Source: Bacteroidales bacterium UBA5072 (GTDB lineage Bacteria > Bacteroidota > Bacteroidia > Bacteroidales > UBA10428). From it: a DNA stretch of 14,984 bases. The notes under the pieces are model-generated. The model ran no database searches. It was not told the origin of the DNA and saw nothing but the letters and a program-made list of their open reading frames with translations. Position numbers and translations under genes: made by a program. Of this stretch, positions 1 to 6,466 are shown piece by piece. The stretch lies in assembly GCA_002415855.1 (NCBI GenBank), contig DIAS01000062.1, positions 1-14,984 on the forward strand. The letters run 5' to 3'. Numbering within the stretch: position 1 is the first letter of the stretch; each line of letters starts with the position of its first letter.

Positions 1-405
1 TGCACCGGCAACAGTTGCCGCAGCCAAATGGCGCAGGGATGGCTTCAATCGTTCGATAAGAATCTTGACGTCCATTCTGCGGGAACGGATCCTGCAGAAA
101 AGGTCAGTTCAAAGGCCATCCGGGTGATGGCGGAAGCAGGCATCGATATCAGCAGGCATTATCCAAAACCCGTTTCGCAATATCTGAATCAGCAATGGGA
201 CCACGTTATTACCGTGTGTGGTGAAGCCGATGAGAACTGCCCGGTTTTCACCGGGATGGTGAAACGCCGCGTTCATATTGGTTTTGAGGATCCATCGCGC
301 TTAACCGGAACAGAGCAATTTGTGCTGGATGAATTCAGAAGGGTCAGGGATGAGATTAAACTTGGATTATACCTGTACTATCATGACCACATTCAAAAAT
401 CCTGA
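1..405 (+). CDS. arsC: Arsenate reductase, thioredoxin-coupled (LMW-PTP fold), 5' end missing
   Basis: This enzyme reduces arsenate to arsenite in the cytoplasm so that arsenite can be exported. The reading frame is open from base 1 and begins inside the phosphatase P-loop, CTGNSCRS, so roughly nine N-terminal residues are missing compared with the about 131-residue Staphylococcus pI258 ArsC. All three redox cysteines of that family are visible: the P-loop nucleophile (visible residue 1) and the pair in VCGEADENC (visible residues 73 and 80, with the same 7-residue spacing as Cys82/Cys89 of pI258 ArsC). The family's HIGFEDPSR and RRVRDEI segments are also present. The first ATG, at base 28, lies after the P-loop and cannot be the true start. 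The gene overlaps the hgcA start by 23 bases, which suggests one transcript. The rest of the ars operon probably lies upstream, outside the window. Confidence 0.93.
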   Translation, partial: CTGNSCRSQMAQGWLQSFDKNLDVHSAGTDPAEKVSSKAIRVMAEAGIDISRHYPKPVSQYLNQQWDHVITVCGEADENCPVFTGMVKRRVHIGFEDPSRLTGTEQFVLDEFRRVRDEIKLGLYLYYHDHIQKS

Positions 406-1531
406 AAAGGCACATTCACCTTATATCCTGGATTTCGTTCCCACGCCTGCAGGTGAAGTGCCCCGGGTCACCGGAAAATTGAAACTAAGGGATGTTCTGG
501 GAACCTTCATGGTCCGCTGGTCCGTTAACCGCGATAATTACAGGGTCAGTCCCGGACTTTACGCGATTGGTGATCCGACGGATTCATCCGATGTATTTGT
601 TACGGCCAACTATAAATTGTCATTTGACCACCTGCGTAAGAGCATTGACGGACTTAATGCCTGGATACTTGTGCTCGACACCAGCGGGATCAATGTATGG
701 TGTGCAGCCGGTAAAGGAACTTTCGGGACCAAAGAGCTGGTAAACAGGATCAGGATGTGCCGACTGGAAGATGTAATATCCCACCGGAGAATAATAGTAC
801 CGCAATTGGGTGCCGTTGGGATATCAGCCTATCAGGTCAGGGATCGGACTACCCCGGCCGCAACGGCAACGTTAACAGCGGGTTCTGCAGGTTCAACCAA
901 ACCCTTGAAGCTTTCCTTTAACGGGTTGAAGGTCTCAGGTGGATTTAATGTTGTATTTGGACCGGTAAAAGCGGAAGACATTAAAGCTTTCATCAGAAAT
1001 AATTACCACGCCACACGTGAAATGAGAAGAGTGACCTTCACCTTCTCTGAGCGTGCAAGACTCATTCCGGTTGATTTTGTTTATGGGAAATATAAACTGC
1101 TGATAGCTTTTGCCCTTTTCTTTGTCCTTTCAGGCTTAACCCGGAAAGGCGTTTCATTTCAGCTGGCCCTTGAAGAGGGGCCTTATGCGGTTCTGAATAT
1201 ATTAATGGCCTATGTGGCGGGGATCGTCATTACGCCGATGGCACTTCCTTACCTGCCTGGACGAAGTTTTGCCTTTAAAGGATTTGTTTCAGGAACGGTG
1301 GCGTTTGTGCTTACATTGCTAATTAATTTCCCCGGACTGAATTTTCCCGAAATGTTCGCCTGGTTTCTGATCATGTGCAGCATTTCATCATTTACTGCCA
1401 TGAATTTTACAGGTTCGTCCACTTATACGTCGCTCTCCGGCGTTAAGAAAGAAATGAAAGTAGCTATTCCGATACAGCTGATTTCAACAATAGCGGGATT
1501 GGTGTTTTTTATAATTGGCAGATTATTTTAA
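383..1531 (+). CDS. hgcA: HgcA, corrinoid-dependent mercury methyltransferase
   Basis: HgcA transfers a methyl group from a corrinoid cofactor to Hg(II), giving methylmercury. With the ATG at 383 it has 382 residues. Residues about 35-230 are the corrinoid-binding domain. The diagnostic cap-helix motif NVWCAAGK is at 104-111 and is followed by GTFGT; Cys107 is the presumed lower-axial cobalt ligand. Other family signatures are VFVTANYKLSFD (71-82), WILVLDT (94-100), VPQLGAVG (139-146) and GPVKAEDI (193-200). Five membrane helices follow at about 238-254, 267-288, 298-316, 323-341 and 361-380, as expected for the family. In-frame ATGs at 320, 329 and 350 lie deeper inside arsC and would add residues of no recognisable HgcA character, so 383 is preferred. 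An apparent 30-residue insertion lies at 157-186. CdhD-type corrinoid proteins lack both the cap motif and this membrane domain. hgcB follows after 10 bases. Confidence 0.97.
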   Translation: MTTFKNPEKAHSPYILDFVPTPAGEVPRVTGKLKLRDVLGTFMVRWSVNRDNYRVSPGLYAIGDPTDSSDVFVTANYKLSFDHLRKSIDGLNAWILVLDTSGINVWCAAGKGTFGTKELVNRIRMCRLEDVISHRRIIVPQLGAVGISAYQVRDRTTPAATATLTAGSAGSTKPLKLSFNGLKVSGGFNVVFGPVKAEDIKAFIRNNYHATREMRRVTFTFSERARLIPVDFVYGKYKLLIAFALFFVLSGLTRKGVSFQLALEEGPYAVLNILMAYVAGIVITPMALPYLPGRSFAFKGFVSGTVAFVLTLLINFPGLNFPEMFAWFLIMCSISSFTAMNFTGSSTYTSLSGVKKEMKVAIPIQLISTIAGLVFFIIGRLF

Positions 1532-1541
1532 AGTGATTTTT

Positions 1542-1841
1542 ATGGATGACTTTGTTTATCTGAAGAATGTAGTAACCCTGGAACTTAACCAGGAAAAATG
1601 CAATGGCTGTGGCATGTGCCTGAAAGTGTGTCCGCACGAGGTATTTGGTCTGAAGGGAGGCAGGGCTCATATTTTAAACCGCGACAACTGCATGGAATGT
1701 GGCGCATGTTCATTGAATTGTCCCATGCAGGCCATATTTGTCAAATCGGGTGTTGGATGTGCGGCCGGAATTCTCAACGGTATTCTGAACAATACCGAAC
1801 CTTCCTGTGGTTGTTCCGGTAATCAGTCAGCCTGCTGCTAA
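1542..1841 (+). CDS. hgcB: HgcB, 2[4Fe-4S] ferredoxin of mercury methylation
   Basis: HgcB is the ferredoxin partner of HgcA. It is thought to supply the low-potential electrons that reduce the corrinoid cobalt, and its C-terminal cysteines are proposed to bind and hand over Hg(II). The 99-residue product has two CxxCxxCxxxC motifs, at 20/23/26/30 and 50/53/56/60, each followed by Pro. Cys73 sits in VGCAAG at the position of the conserved lone cysteine of characterised HgcB proteins, and the chain ends in the hallmark Cys98-Cys99. Two further cysteines (89 and 91, in SCGCSG) lie in the tail. The start is the ATG at 1542; an in-frame TTG at 1515 would overlap hgcA and adds nothing family-like. 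The stop codon overlaps the convergent gene on the other strand. No clear ribosome binding site is seen. Confidence 0.97.
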   Translation: MDDFVYLKNVVTLELNQEKCNGCGMCLKVCPHEVFGLKGGRAHILNRDNCMECGACSLNCPMQAIFVKSGVGCAAGILNGILNNTEPSCGCSGNQSACC

Positions 1842-2026
1842 TATTTCTGGAAATATTGCTTGAATTCAATCAGTGTGAAACTCCTGAAACAGCATAAGTC
1901 GTAATAAACCCTGTATGAAGGTGGATATTCTGCCATGGTGGGAACGTATTCAAAATCGTAGAAGTAATTCTCGCTGAATTTGATTTTGATATCGTCGAAC
2001 TTCTTAATACACTTGCACTTATACAT
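1838..2026 (-). CDS. Small hypothetical protein, 62 residues, convergent with hgcB
   Basis: I do not recognise a named family. The product is rich in Lys, Tyr and Phe, begins MYKCKCIKKFDD and ends with an FTLIEFKQYFQKY-like segment. That layout recalls small uncharacterised Bacteroidota proteins that start with a Cys-Ile-Lys strand and end with a short helix; the resemblance is impressionistic. It has a Cys-Lys-Cys near the N-terminus (residues 4 and 6) and a Cys-Cys pair at 45-46. Its TAG stop overlaps the last four bases of hgcB, so the two genes converge head-on. A well-formed Bacteroidota promoter lies 28 bases upstream of the ATG, which is the strongest reason to believe the gene is real. 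There is no signal peptide or membrane segment. Function unknown; any link to mercury or arsenic is speculative. Confidence 0.6.
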   Translation of the reverse strand: MYKCKCIKKFDDIKIKFSENYFYDFEYVPTMAEYPPSYRVYYDLCCFRSFTLIEFKQYFQKY

Positions 2027-2053
2027 AGCATGCCGTTTTTAGGATCGCAGACG

Positions 2054-2084
2054 CAAAAGTAATCTTTTCAAAGGGTTTGACAAA
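2054..2084 (-). promoter_or_regulatory. Bacteroidota-type sigma-ABfr promoter for the small gene at 1838-2026
   Basis: On the reverse strand the sequence reads TTTG, 19 bases, then TACTTTTG. This matches the Bacteroidota housekeeping consensus TTTG-N19-21-TAnnTTTG exactly. Transcription would begin about 7 bases further on, leaving a leader of roughly 20 bases before the ATG at 2026. The promoter fires toward hgcB. Confidence 0.65.
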
Positions 2085-2111
2085 AAAAATTTTTAACCGG
2101 AAAGAATTAAT

Positions 2112-2134
2112 GGATCTGAAGATCCTGATTTTTT
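2112..2134 (+). terminator. Weak candidate intrinsic terminator
   Basis: A GGATC / GATCC hairpin with a TGAA loop is followed three bases later by six T residues on the forward strand. It could end transcripts that run on from hgcAB, but the five-pair stem is short and it lies 270 bases beyond the hgcB stop. The rest of the 2027-2309 gap is AT-rich. It shows a TATATTTG element at 2247-2254, possibly the -7 box for the next gene, without a clear -33 partner. Confidence 0.25.
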
Positions 2135-2309
2135 CGCCCCGCCTCCAGGTCCTTTCCTCTATTGGCCTTTATCTCCTAAGCTTCAGTCCTCCTAAATAAA
2201 TTCTTAAAAATTGGGGCCATAAAGGATGAATTACTAGTGAAGTTTATATATTTGTCCGGTTGGAGAATCCAATTCATTTGTATGAAAATCAATTCGTATT
2301 TTAAATAAA

Positions 2310-3326
2310 ATGACAGCAAAAAGGGATTTATTGAGGGAAACCATTGAACACATCGACATTACGTCTTTCGATGCTACAAGCATTATTGAATCGATGAAAA
2401 AGATGTCTTTCTCATCGCGTGATACTGCCAATGCAGCTGAGATTCTTTTAAAAATGGTGAAGGATAAGGACTGTACTAACATCCTTACGTTGGCTGGCAG
2501 TACCAGTGCCGGAGGATGCATGCAGGTATATGTGGACATGGTGAAGAATAACATGATCGATGTTGTTGTGGCAACCGGTGCAAGTATCATTGATATGGAC
2601 TTTTTTGAGGCCATTGGTTTCAAACATTACATTGGCCGTACCGATGTTCCTGATAAAAAATTGAGGGAATATTACATAGACAGGATTTATGATACTTTTA
2701 TTGATGAAGACGATCTTCAGGTGTGTGACGGTACCATCAAGGCCATAGCTGATTCTCTTGAGCCAAGGCCCTATTCTTCGCGTGAATTCATCAAGGAACT
2801 GGGCAGACACCTGGTAAAAAACTCAGTGAAGAAGGACTCCCTGGTGCAAACCTGCTATGAAAAAAATGTTCCCATATTCTGTCCAGCTTTTTCCGACAGC
2901 AGTGCGGGATTTGGATTGGTCAAACACCAGTGGGAGAATCCGAAAAAGCATGTCACTATTGACTCAGTGCGTGATTTCCGGGAGCTGACCATGATAAAAA
3001 TGGAAGCTGAGATATCGGGCTTGTTCATGATTGGTGGCGGTGTCCCCAAGAATTTTGCCCAGGATACCGTTGTTTGTGCTGAAATACTTGGAAAATCAGT
3101 ACCCATGCACAAATATGCCGTGCAGATAACAGTTGCTGACGTAAGAGACGGCGCATGCTCTTCATCAACCCTGCTGGAAGCTTCTTCCTGGGGCAAGGTA
3201 GATACCAGGTACGAACAAATGGTATATGCCGAAGCTACTACCGTTTTACCCCTGATCGCGAGCTATGTATACCACAGCAAGGCCTGGGAGAAGCGAAGAG
3301 CGAAGGAGTGGAGCAAGATATTTTAG
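2310..3326 (+). CDS. Deoxyhypusine synthase-like protein (possible homospermidine synthase)
   Basis: This is a 338-residue member of the deoxyhypusine synthase family, which uses NAD to move the aminobutyl group of spermidine or putrescine onto an acceptor amine. The catalytic lysine is present in SSWGKVD (Lys296, equivalent to Lys329 in the WGK motif of the human enzyme). Other family landmarks are the GSTSAGG nucleotide-binding stretch (63-69), ATGAS (88-92), a Cys-Pro-Ala-Phe-rich active-site segment (191-194), GGGVPKNF (242-249, where eukaryotic enzymes have GGG..KHH) and the final VYAEATTVLPLI helix. Bacteria lack eIF5A, so true hypusine formation is unlikely; polyamine synthesis such as homospermidine is the usual suggestion for such homologues, but the substrate cannot be read from sequence. 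The gene stands alone, facing the next gene across an inverted repeat. The ATG at 2310 is the only sensible start. Confidence 0.88.
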   Translation: MTAKRDLLRETIEHIDITSFDATSIIESMKKMSFSSRDTANAAEILLKMVKDKDCTNILTLAGSTSAGGCMQVYVDMVKNNMIDVVVATGASIIDMDFFEAIGFKHYIGRTDVPDKKLREYYIDRIYDTFIDEDDLQVCDGTIKAIADSLEPRPYSSREFIKELGRHLVKNSVKKDSLVQTCYEKNVPIFCPAFSDSSAGFGLVKHQWENPKKHVTIDSVRDFRELTMIKMEAEISGLFMIGGGVPKNFAQDTVVCAEILGKSVPMHKYAVQITVADVRDGACSSSTLLEASSWGKVDTRYEQMVYAEATTVLPLIASYVYHSKAWEKRRAKEWSKIF

Positions 3327-3357
3327 CGTATCAGGCTGTTAGGCTGCATGACTGAAA

Positions 3358-3436
3358 CTGTCATGCTGAACGCAGGGAAGCATCTTTATCAAGCGATCTT
3401 ATTTATAAAGATCCTTCACTGCGTTTCTGATGACAG
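3358..3436. repeat. Imperfect inverted repeat between convergent genes
   Basis: Two 32-base arms (3358-3389 and 3405-3436) pair at 26 of 32 positions around a 15-base loop. The arms start with CTGTCAT and end next to the loop with ATCTTTAT. The element fills most of the gap between two convergent genes and could form a long hairpin in either transcript, acting as a bidirectional terminator. From general knowledge, palindromes containing TGTCATGCTGA..GAAGCATCTTT recur between genes in many Bacteroidota genomes; copy number here cannot be judged from one window. Confidence 0.75.
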
Positions 3437-3482
3437 TCTGTGTTCAGGATGACTGTCTGCGGTAACTGTGATCATGGAATCC

Positions 3483-5513
3483 TCAATTCATCATCTGATC
3501 CAGCTCAATGGTATTGAACCGCCTTACCTCTTCCTTAAGCTGGCCGTGCCCGTTGCCATTTCCGTTGCCATTTCCGTTGCCGTTGCCATTACCGTTATTG
3601 CTGAAGCGTTGTTCGGCTGTTTGCAGAATGAAACGAAGCATCTCGGCATATTCCATGCCTTTCAGCGTGGCCATTTTAGCCAGGTGGCCATCCCAACACC
3701 AGCCGGGATTTGGATTGACTTCGAGCAGTTTTGGAATTCCCTGCTGGTCAAACCTCCAGTCGAACCTGGCATAATCTCTGCAATTGAGCCGTTCAAAAAG
3801 TTTCAGGCATTGTTCCGTCATCACTTTCTCCGTTTCTTCCGGAAGATTTGCAGGAATTGACCGCAGTAATTTGAAATAGGGAGTATCCTCGAGCCATTTG
3901 GCTTCGTATCCGCAGATCCTGGGCAGTCCCGCCGGAAGGTCTGAATAGTCTTCCTCCGCAAAAGGCAGGATAGTATATGACTCCGGCGGATTTCCAATGA
4001 TTCCGATGGTAATCTCCTTCCCGGGAAGGAATTCTTCAACAACAATCGGTTTGTCAAAGCCGACTTTCTCACGTATCCTGATGATGGCGTCATTCAGTTC
4101 CTCAAAGTTATTGGCTACGCTTTCTGCAGTAATGGCAATGCTGCTGTCACCATAATTTGGCTTGGCGATAACCGGAAAATCAATGTTCATATCAAAAACA
4201 TTGTCCTCGGGCTTGATGAACACAGCATCCGCGACCGGGATACCCATTTCCCTGGCAATACCCCTCACCAGCGATTTATCATAACAATAGGCCAATCCTT
4301 GCGGACTGGCGCCGGTATAGGGTATATTCAACATTTCGAGCAAAGCGGGTATATGCAGCTCCTTGCCGGGATCATTTACAAAACCTTCGTCGCACAAATT
4401 CAGAACAAAATCAATCCGCGGCTTCAGTTTGACCAGATCATTCAGCAACGAGCTGTGGTTGGAGAGATAGGTGAATTTGTACTCATTCAAACGGCTGAGC
4501 GCAATTTTCAAATGCCTGATGGTGGCCAGATCATTTTCATCAAAAATACCTGAAGGCTTAACAGTATCAGGCTTTTCGGGATCACCCATCAGCACCACCA
4601 CATTCTTTAATTCCGCTCTTCTGGCCTTCACGGGTGTCCATTCCTTGGAGGCCTGCGCAGTAACGATAATGCGCCGTTCCATCATGCCCAGGTCCTGGTT
4701 TCTTTTGGAGTCGGTTTCAAGATTTCCGTGGAAGGTGACATTTTTATACCCGGTACGTTCAAACATTTCACCAAGGATATCCTTGTTATATAACCGCTCG
4801 GCATAAAACTGATCGAGAATGACCCCTTTGTTGATGTTCGATATCACTTCGCGTGAGATCAGCCGCTGATTATCTGAAGCCAGTGAACGCTCCCGGCAAA
4901 CAAAGTGCTTTGGATCGATCCATTCCCAGCTCCTGGGATTGTAATTTTCGCGCAGGTAATTGCCATCGGCAACATCAATAAGAAACTTGCCAAATGGCCT
5001 CAAAACACGAAAGACCTCCTTCAGGATCTTGATATCATCTTCGGTACTTTCAAAATATCCGAAACTGTTGCCAAGAATCATTACCACGTCAAATGTATCC
5101 GCCGGATAGGGCAGCTTTCTGGCATCTCCTTCCCTGAAACTGGCACTCAACTGCTCGGTTGTGCTGATATTCTTTGCCTTCCTTATCAGGTAATGTGAAC
5201 GGTCGAGACCGTTAATATTTTTATAACCCCTGCGTGCTAATTCGAGAGAGTGCCTGCCCTGTCCGCAGGCCAGGTCGAGTATGACCATGTTCTTTTCCAG
5301 TCCAAGTATCTCGGTAAACAGGTCAACTTCTTTGTGTGTAATCTGCATATCTTCAACAACATCAGCGTCGGTTTTGAGATACATCGAGTTGAATATCCTT
5401 CTCCACCAGTCAGGTTGAAGATAATGCTCAAGGTTTTCAACAGGCCCTAACGATCCATTTGACGTCTGGCCGTTTTTTCTGGAACGTGAACCATTATTCC
5501 CGTTATGTTTCAT
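3483..5513 (-). CDS. Fusion protein: class I SAM methyltransferase plus ATP-grasp (D-Ala-D-Ala ligase-like) ligase
   Basis: This 676-residue protein joins two enzymes. Residues about 30-290 are a class I methyltransferase: motif I LDLACGQG at 79-86, an acidic residue after the second strand (Asp104 in GLDRS), GDARKLPY at 129-136, and FDVVMILGNSFGYF at 141-154. Residues about 300-635 resemble D-alanine-D-alanine ligase: an N-terminal region with LNLCDEG (371-377) and PYTGASPQG (398-406), the ATP lysine in VIAKPNYGDSS (Lys451), VVEEFLPGKE (491-500), and metal ligands Asp585, Glu598 and Asn600 in FDW and LLEVNPNPG. A run of Asn-Gly repeats (639-655) precedes a charged tail. There is no signal peptide. 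Substrate unknown: it probably ligates a carboxylate to an amine and methylates the same or a related molecule, but it need not be a cell-wall ligase. A candidate promoter lies upstream at 5670-5703. Confidence 0.88.
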   Translation of the reverse strand: MKHNGNNGSRSRKNGQTSNGSLGPVENLEHYLQPDWWRRIFNSMYLKTDADVVEDMQITHKEVDLFTEILGLEKNMVILDLACGQGRHSLELARRGYKNINGLDRSHYLIRKAKNISTTEQLSASFREGDARKLPYPADTFDVVMILGNSFGYFESTEDDIKILKEVFRVLRPFGKFLIDVADGNYLRENYNPRSWEWIDPKHFVCRERSLASDNQRLISREVISNINKGVILDQFYAERLYNKDILGEMFERTGYKNVTFHGNLETDSKRNQDLGMMERRIIVTAQASKEWTPVKARRAELKNVVVLMGDPEKPDTVKPSGIFDENDLATIRHLKIALSRLNEYKFTYLSNHSSLLNDLVKLKPRIDFVLNLCDEGFVNDPGKELHIPALLEMLNIPYTGASPQGLAYCYDKSLVRGIAREMGIPVADAVFIKPEDNVFDMNIDFPVIAKPNYGDSSIAITAESVANNFEELNDAIIRIREKVGFDKPIVVEEFLPGKEITIGIIGNPPESYTILPFAEEDYSDLPAGLPRICGYEAKWLEDTPYFKLLRSIPANLPEETEKVMTEQCLKLFERLNCRDYARFDWRFDQQGIPKLLEVNPNPGWCWDGHLAKMATLKGMEYAEMLRFILQTAEQRFSNNGNGNGNGNGNGNGNGHGQLKEEVRRFNTIELDQMMN
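3543..3601 (-). repeat. In-gene tandem repeat coding for (Asn-Gly)n
   Basis: A hexamer-based tandem repeat, partly organised as two copies of the 12-mer GTTGCCATTTCC on the forward strand, encodes alternating Asn and Gly near the C-terminus of the methyltransferase/ligase. Unit changes of 6 or 12 bases would keep the frame. It probably forms a flexible linker after the ligase core. Confidence 0.85.
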
Positions 5514-5669
5514 CAGCTTATTTAATTTTTCAGCAATTACAAATAAAAATTATTATGCAAGATTAATCATGTGTGATAAAAAATGAAAGGGTAAAATTCC
5601 AATTGTTAATAAATATTTAAAATGTTCATTTCTCAACTCTGTAACACTAATATTTTCAAAATATTACCA

Positions 5670-5703
5670 CAAATGTACTGTGGCACAAAAAGAGTGTGTC
5701 AAA
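5670..5703 (-). promoter_or_regulatory. Candidate Bacteroidota promoter for the methyltransferase/ligase gene
   Basis: On the reverse strand TTTG is followed after 22 bases by TACATTTG, a good match to TAnnTTTG, with a spacer one base longer than the usual range. It would leave a leader of about 150 bases. The remainder of the 5514-5777 gap is AT-rich and shows nothing else I can name. Confidence 0.4.
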
Positions 5704-5777
5704 AAGATATGAACAGTTTAAGAACAGGCGGGATCTACTAGTGCGGAAGATATTCCATATGCACGCAAAATGAATAT

Positions 5778-6278
5778 TTATAACTGCTTTTCATAGCAGA
5801 TGTAAGGTATTTTCTGATAAGCTGCCAGAAAAGATGCTACTTCCTTGAAACTTTGTTTTTCACATAACTGCCTTGCATCTTCGCTTGGTTTGAAAACATC
5901 CATGCGGATAGAATCGAAGCCTTTTTCCCGGGCCAGTTTCTGTGCAAACTCGATCAGCTGCTTTGCAATACCCTGTCCCTGCCATTTTGGATGCACGACC
6001 ATATTTTGAAGGTACATGGGTTTTTTCCTTCCCGATGGAAAATCAACTTGTTTATAGTCATCGGGCTCAAGATCATTCAGGGTAACCATACCTTTGCAGA
6101 CACCGTTATCTTTAGCCAGATAGATGAAACCACTGTCAAGCGACTGCTGCATCCTCTCAGAATCCGGATTGGTGCTGTTCCAGTGTTTCAGACCCTTTTT
6201 GTTCATATCAAGGATACAAACTTTCAGCAAATACAAGATCTCAATGAGTTCAGAGGGTTTGGCCTGTATAATTTCCAT
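5778..6278 (-). CDS. GNAT-family N-acetyltransferase
   Basis: This 166-residue single-domain protein has the GNAT fold. The acetyl-CoA-binding motif A is at about 90-113: YLQNMVVHPKWQGQGIAKQL, with the Q-x-x-G-x-G/A loop as QGQGIA. A following helix and the strand SIRMDVF (123-129) lead to the conserved C-terminal LCEKQSFKEV segment. The N-terminal half (HWNSTNP, IYLAKDNGVCKGMVTL) also fits acetyltransferases of this size. The acceptor could be a small amine, an antibiotic or a protein N-terminus; the sequence does not decide. It stands alone on the reverse strand. A TATATTTG -7-like element lies upstream (6320-6327 on the reverse strand) without a convincing -33 box. Confidence 0.85.
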   Translation of the reverse strand: MEIIQAKPSELIEILYLLKVCILDMNKKGLKHWNSTNPDSERMQQSLDSGFIYLAKDNGVCKGMVTLNDLEPDDYKQVDFPSGRKKPMYLQNMVVHPKWQGQGIAKQLIEFAQKLAREKGFDSIRMDVFKPSEDARQLCEKQSFKEVASFLAAYQKIPYICYEKQL

Positions 6279-6466
6279 CGGACAACAGATTTCTCAATTC
6301 AAAGAATAAACCTCAACATCAAATATAAACAATATATGTTCAGCTGTTAAATAATGAAATGGAAATGTCGTCGATTATTCCATTATTTTTGCCATAAAAA
6401 TAATCAGTTTTTTTAAATTTAAAATAACTTTTATTGTTGAATTGTATATCCTGACTGTCAGCGTTT

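Noticed and set aside
320..382. Longer HgcA starts at ATG 320, 329 or 350
   Set aside because: They lie well inside arsC and add residues with no HgcA-like character; the 383 ATG gives a normal family N-terminus.
383..1531. HgcA as the corrinoid subunit CdhD of the acetyl-CoA pathway
   Set aside because: The NVWCAAGK cap-helix motif, five membrane helices and adjacent HgcB are specific to HgcA.
1515..1541. TTG start for HgcB at 1515
   Set aside because: It would overlap hgcA and extend past the usual HgcB start; the ATG at 1542 fits the Cys73 numbering of characterised HgcB.
2027..2309. Riboswitch or attachment site in the gap after hgcB
   Set aside because: Apart from the reverse promoter, a weak hairpin and a lone TATATTTG, I see no recognisable aptamer or direct repeats.
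3543..3601. Tandem repeats as a CRISPR array
   Set aside because: Units are 6-12 bases with no spacers and lie inside a coding region.
3468..3860. Forward open frame rich in Val-Ala-Ile repeats
   Set aside because: It is the complement of the Asn-Gly repeat and ligase end on the reverse strand, where catalytic motifs are intact.
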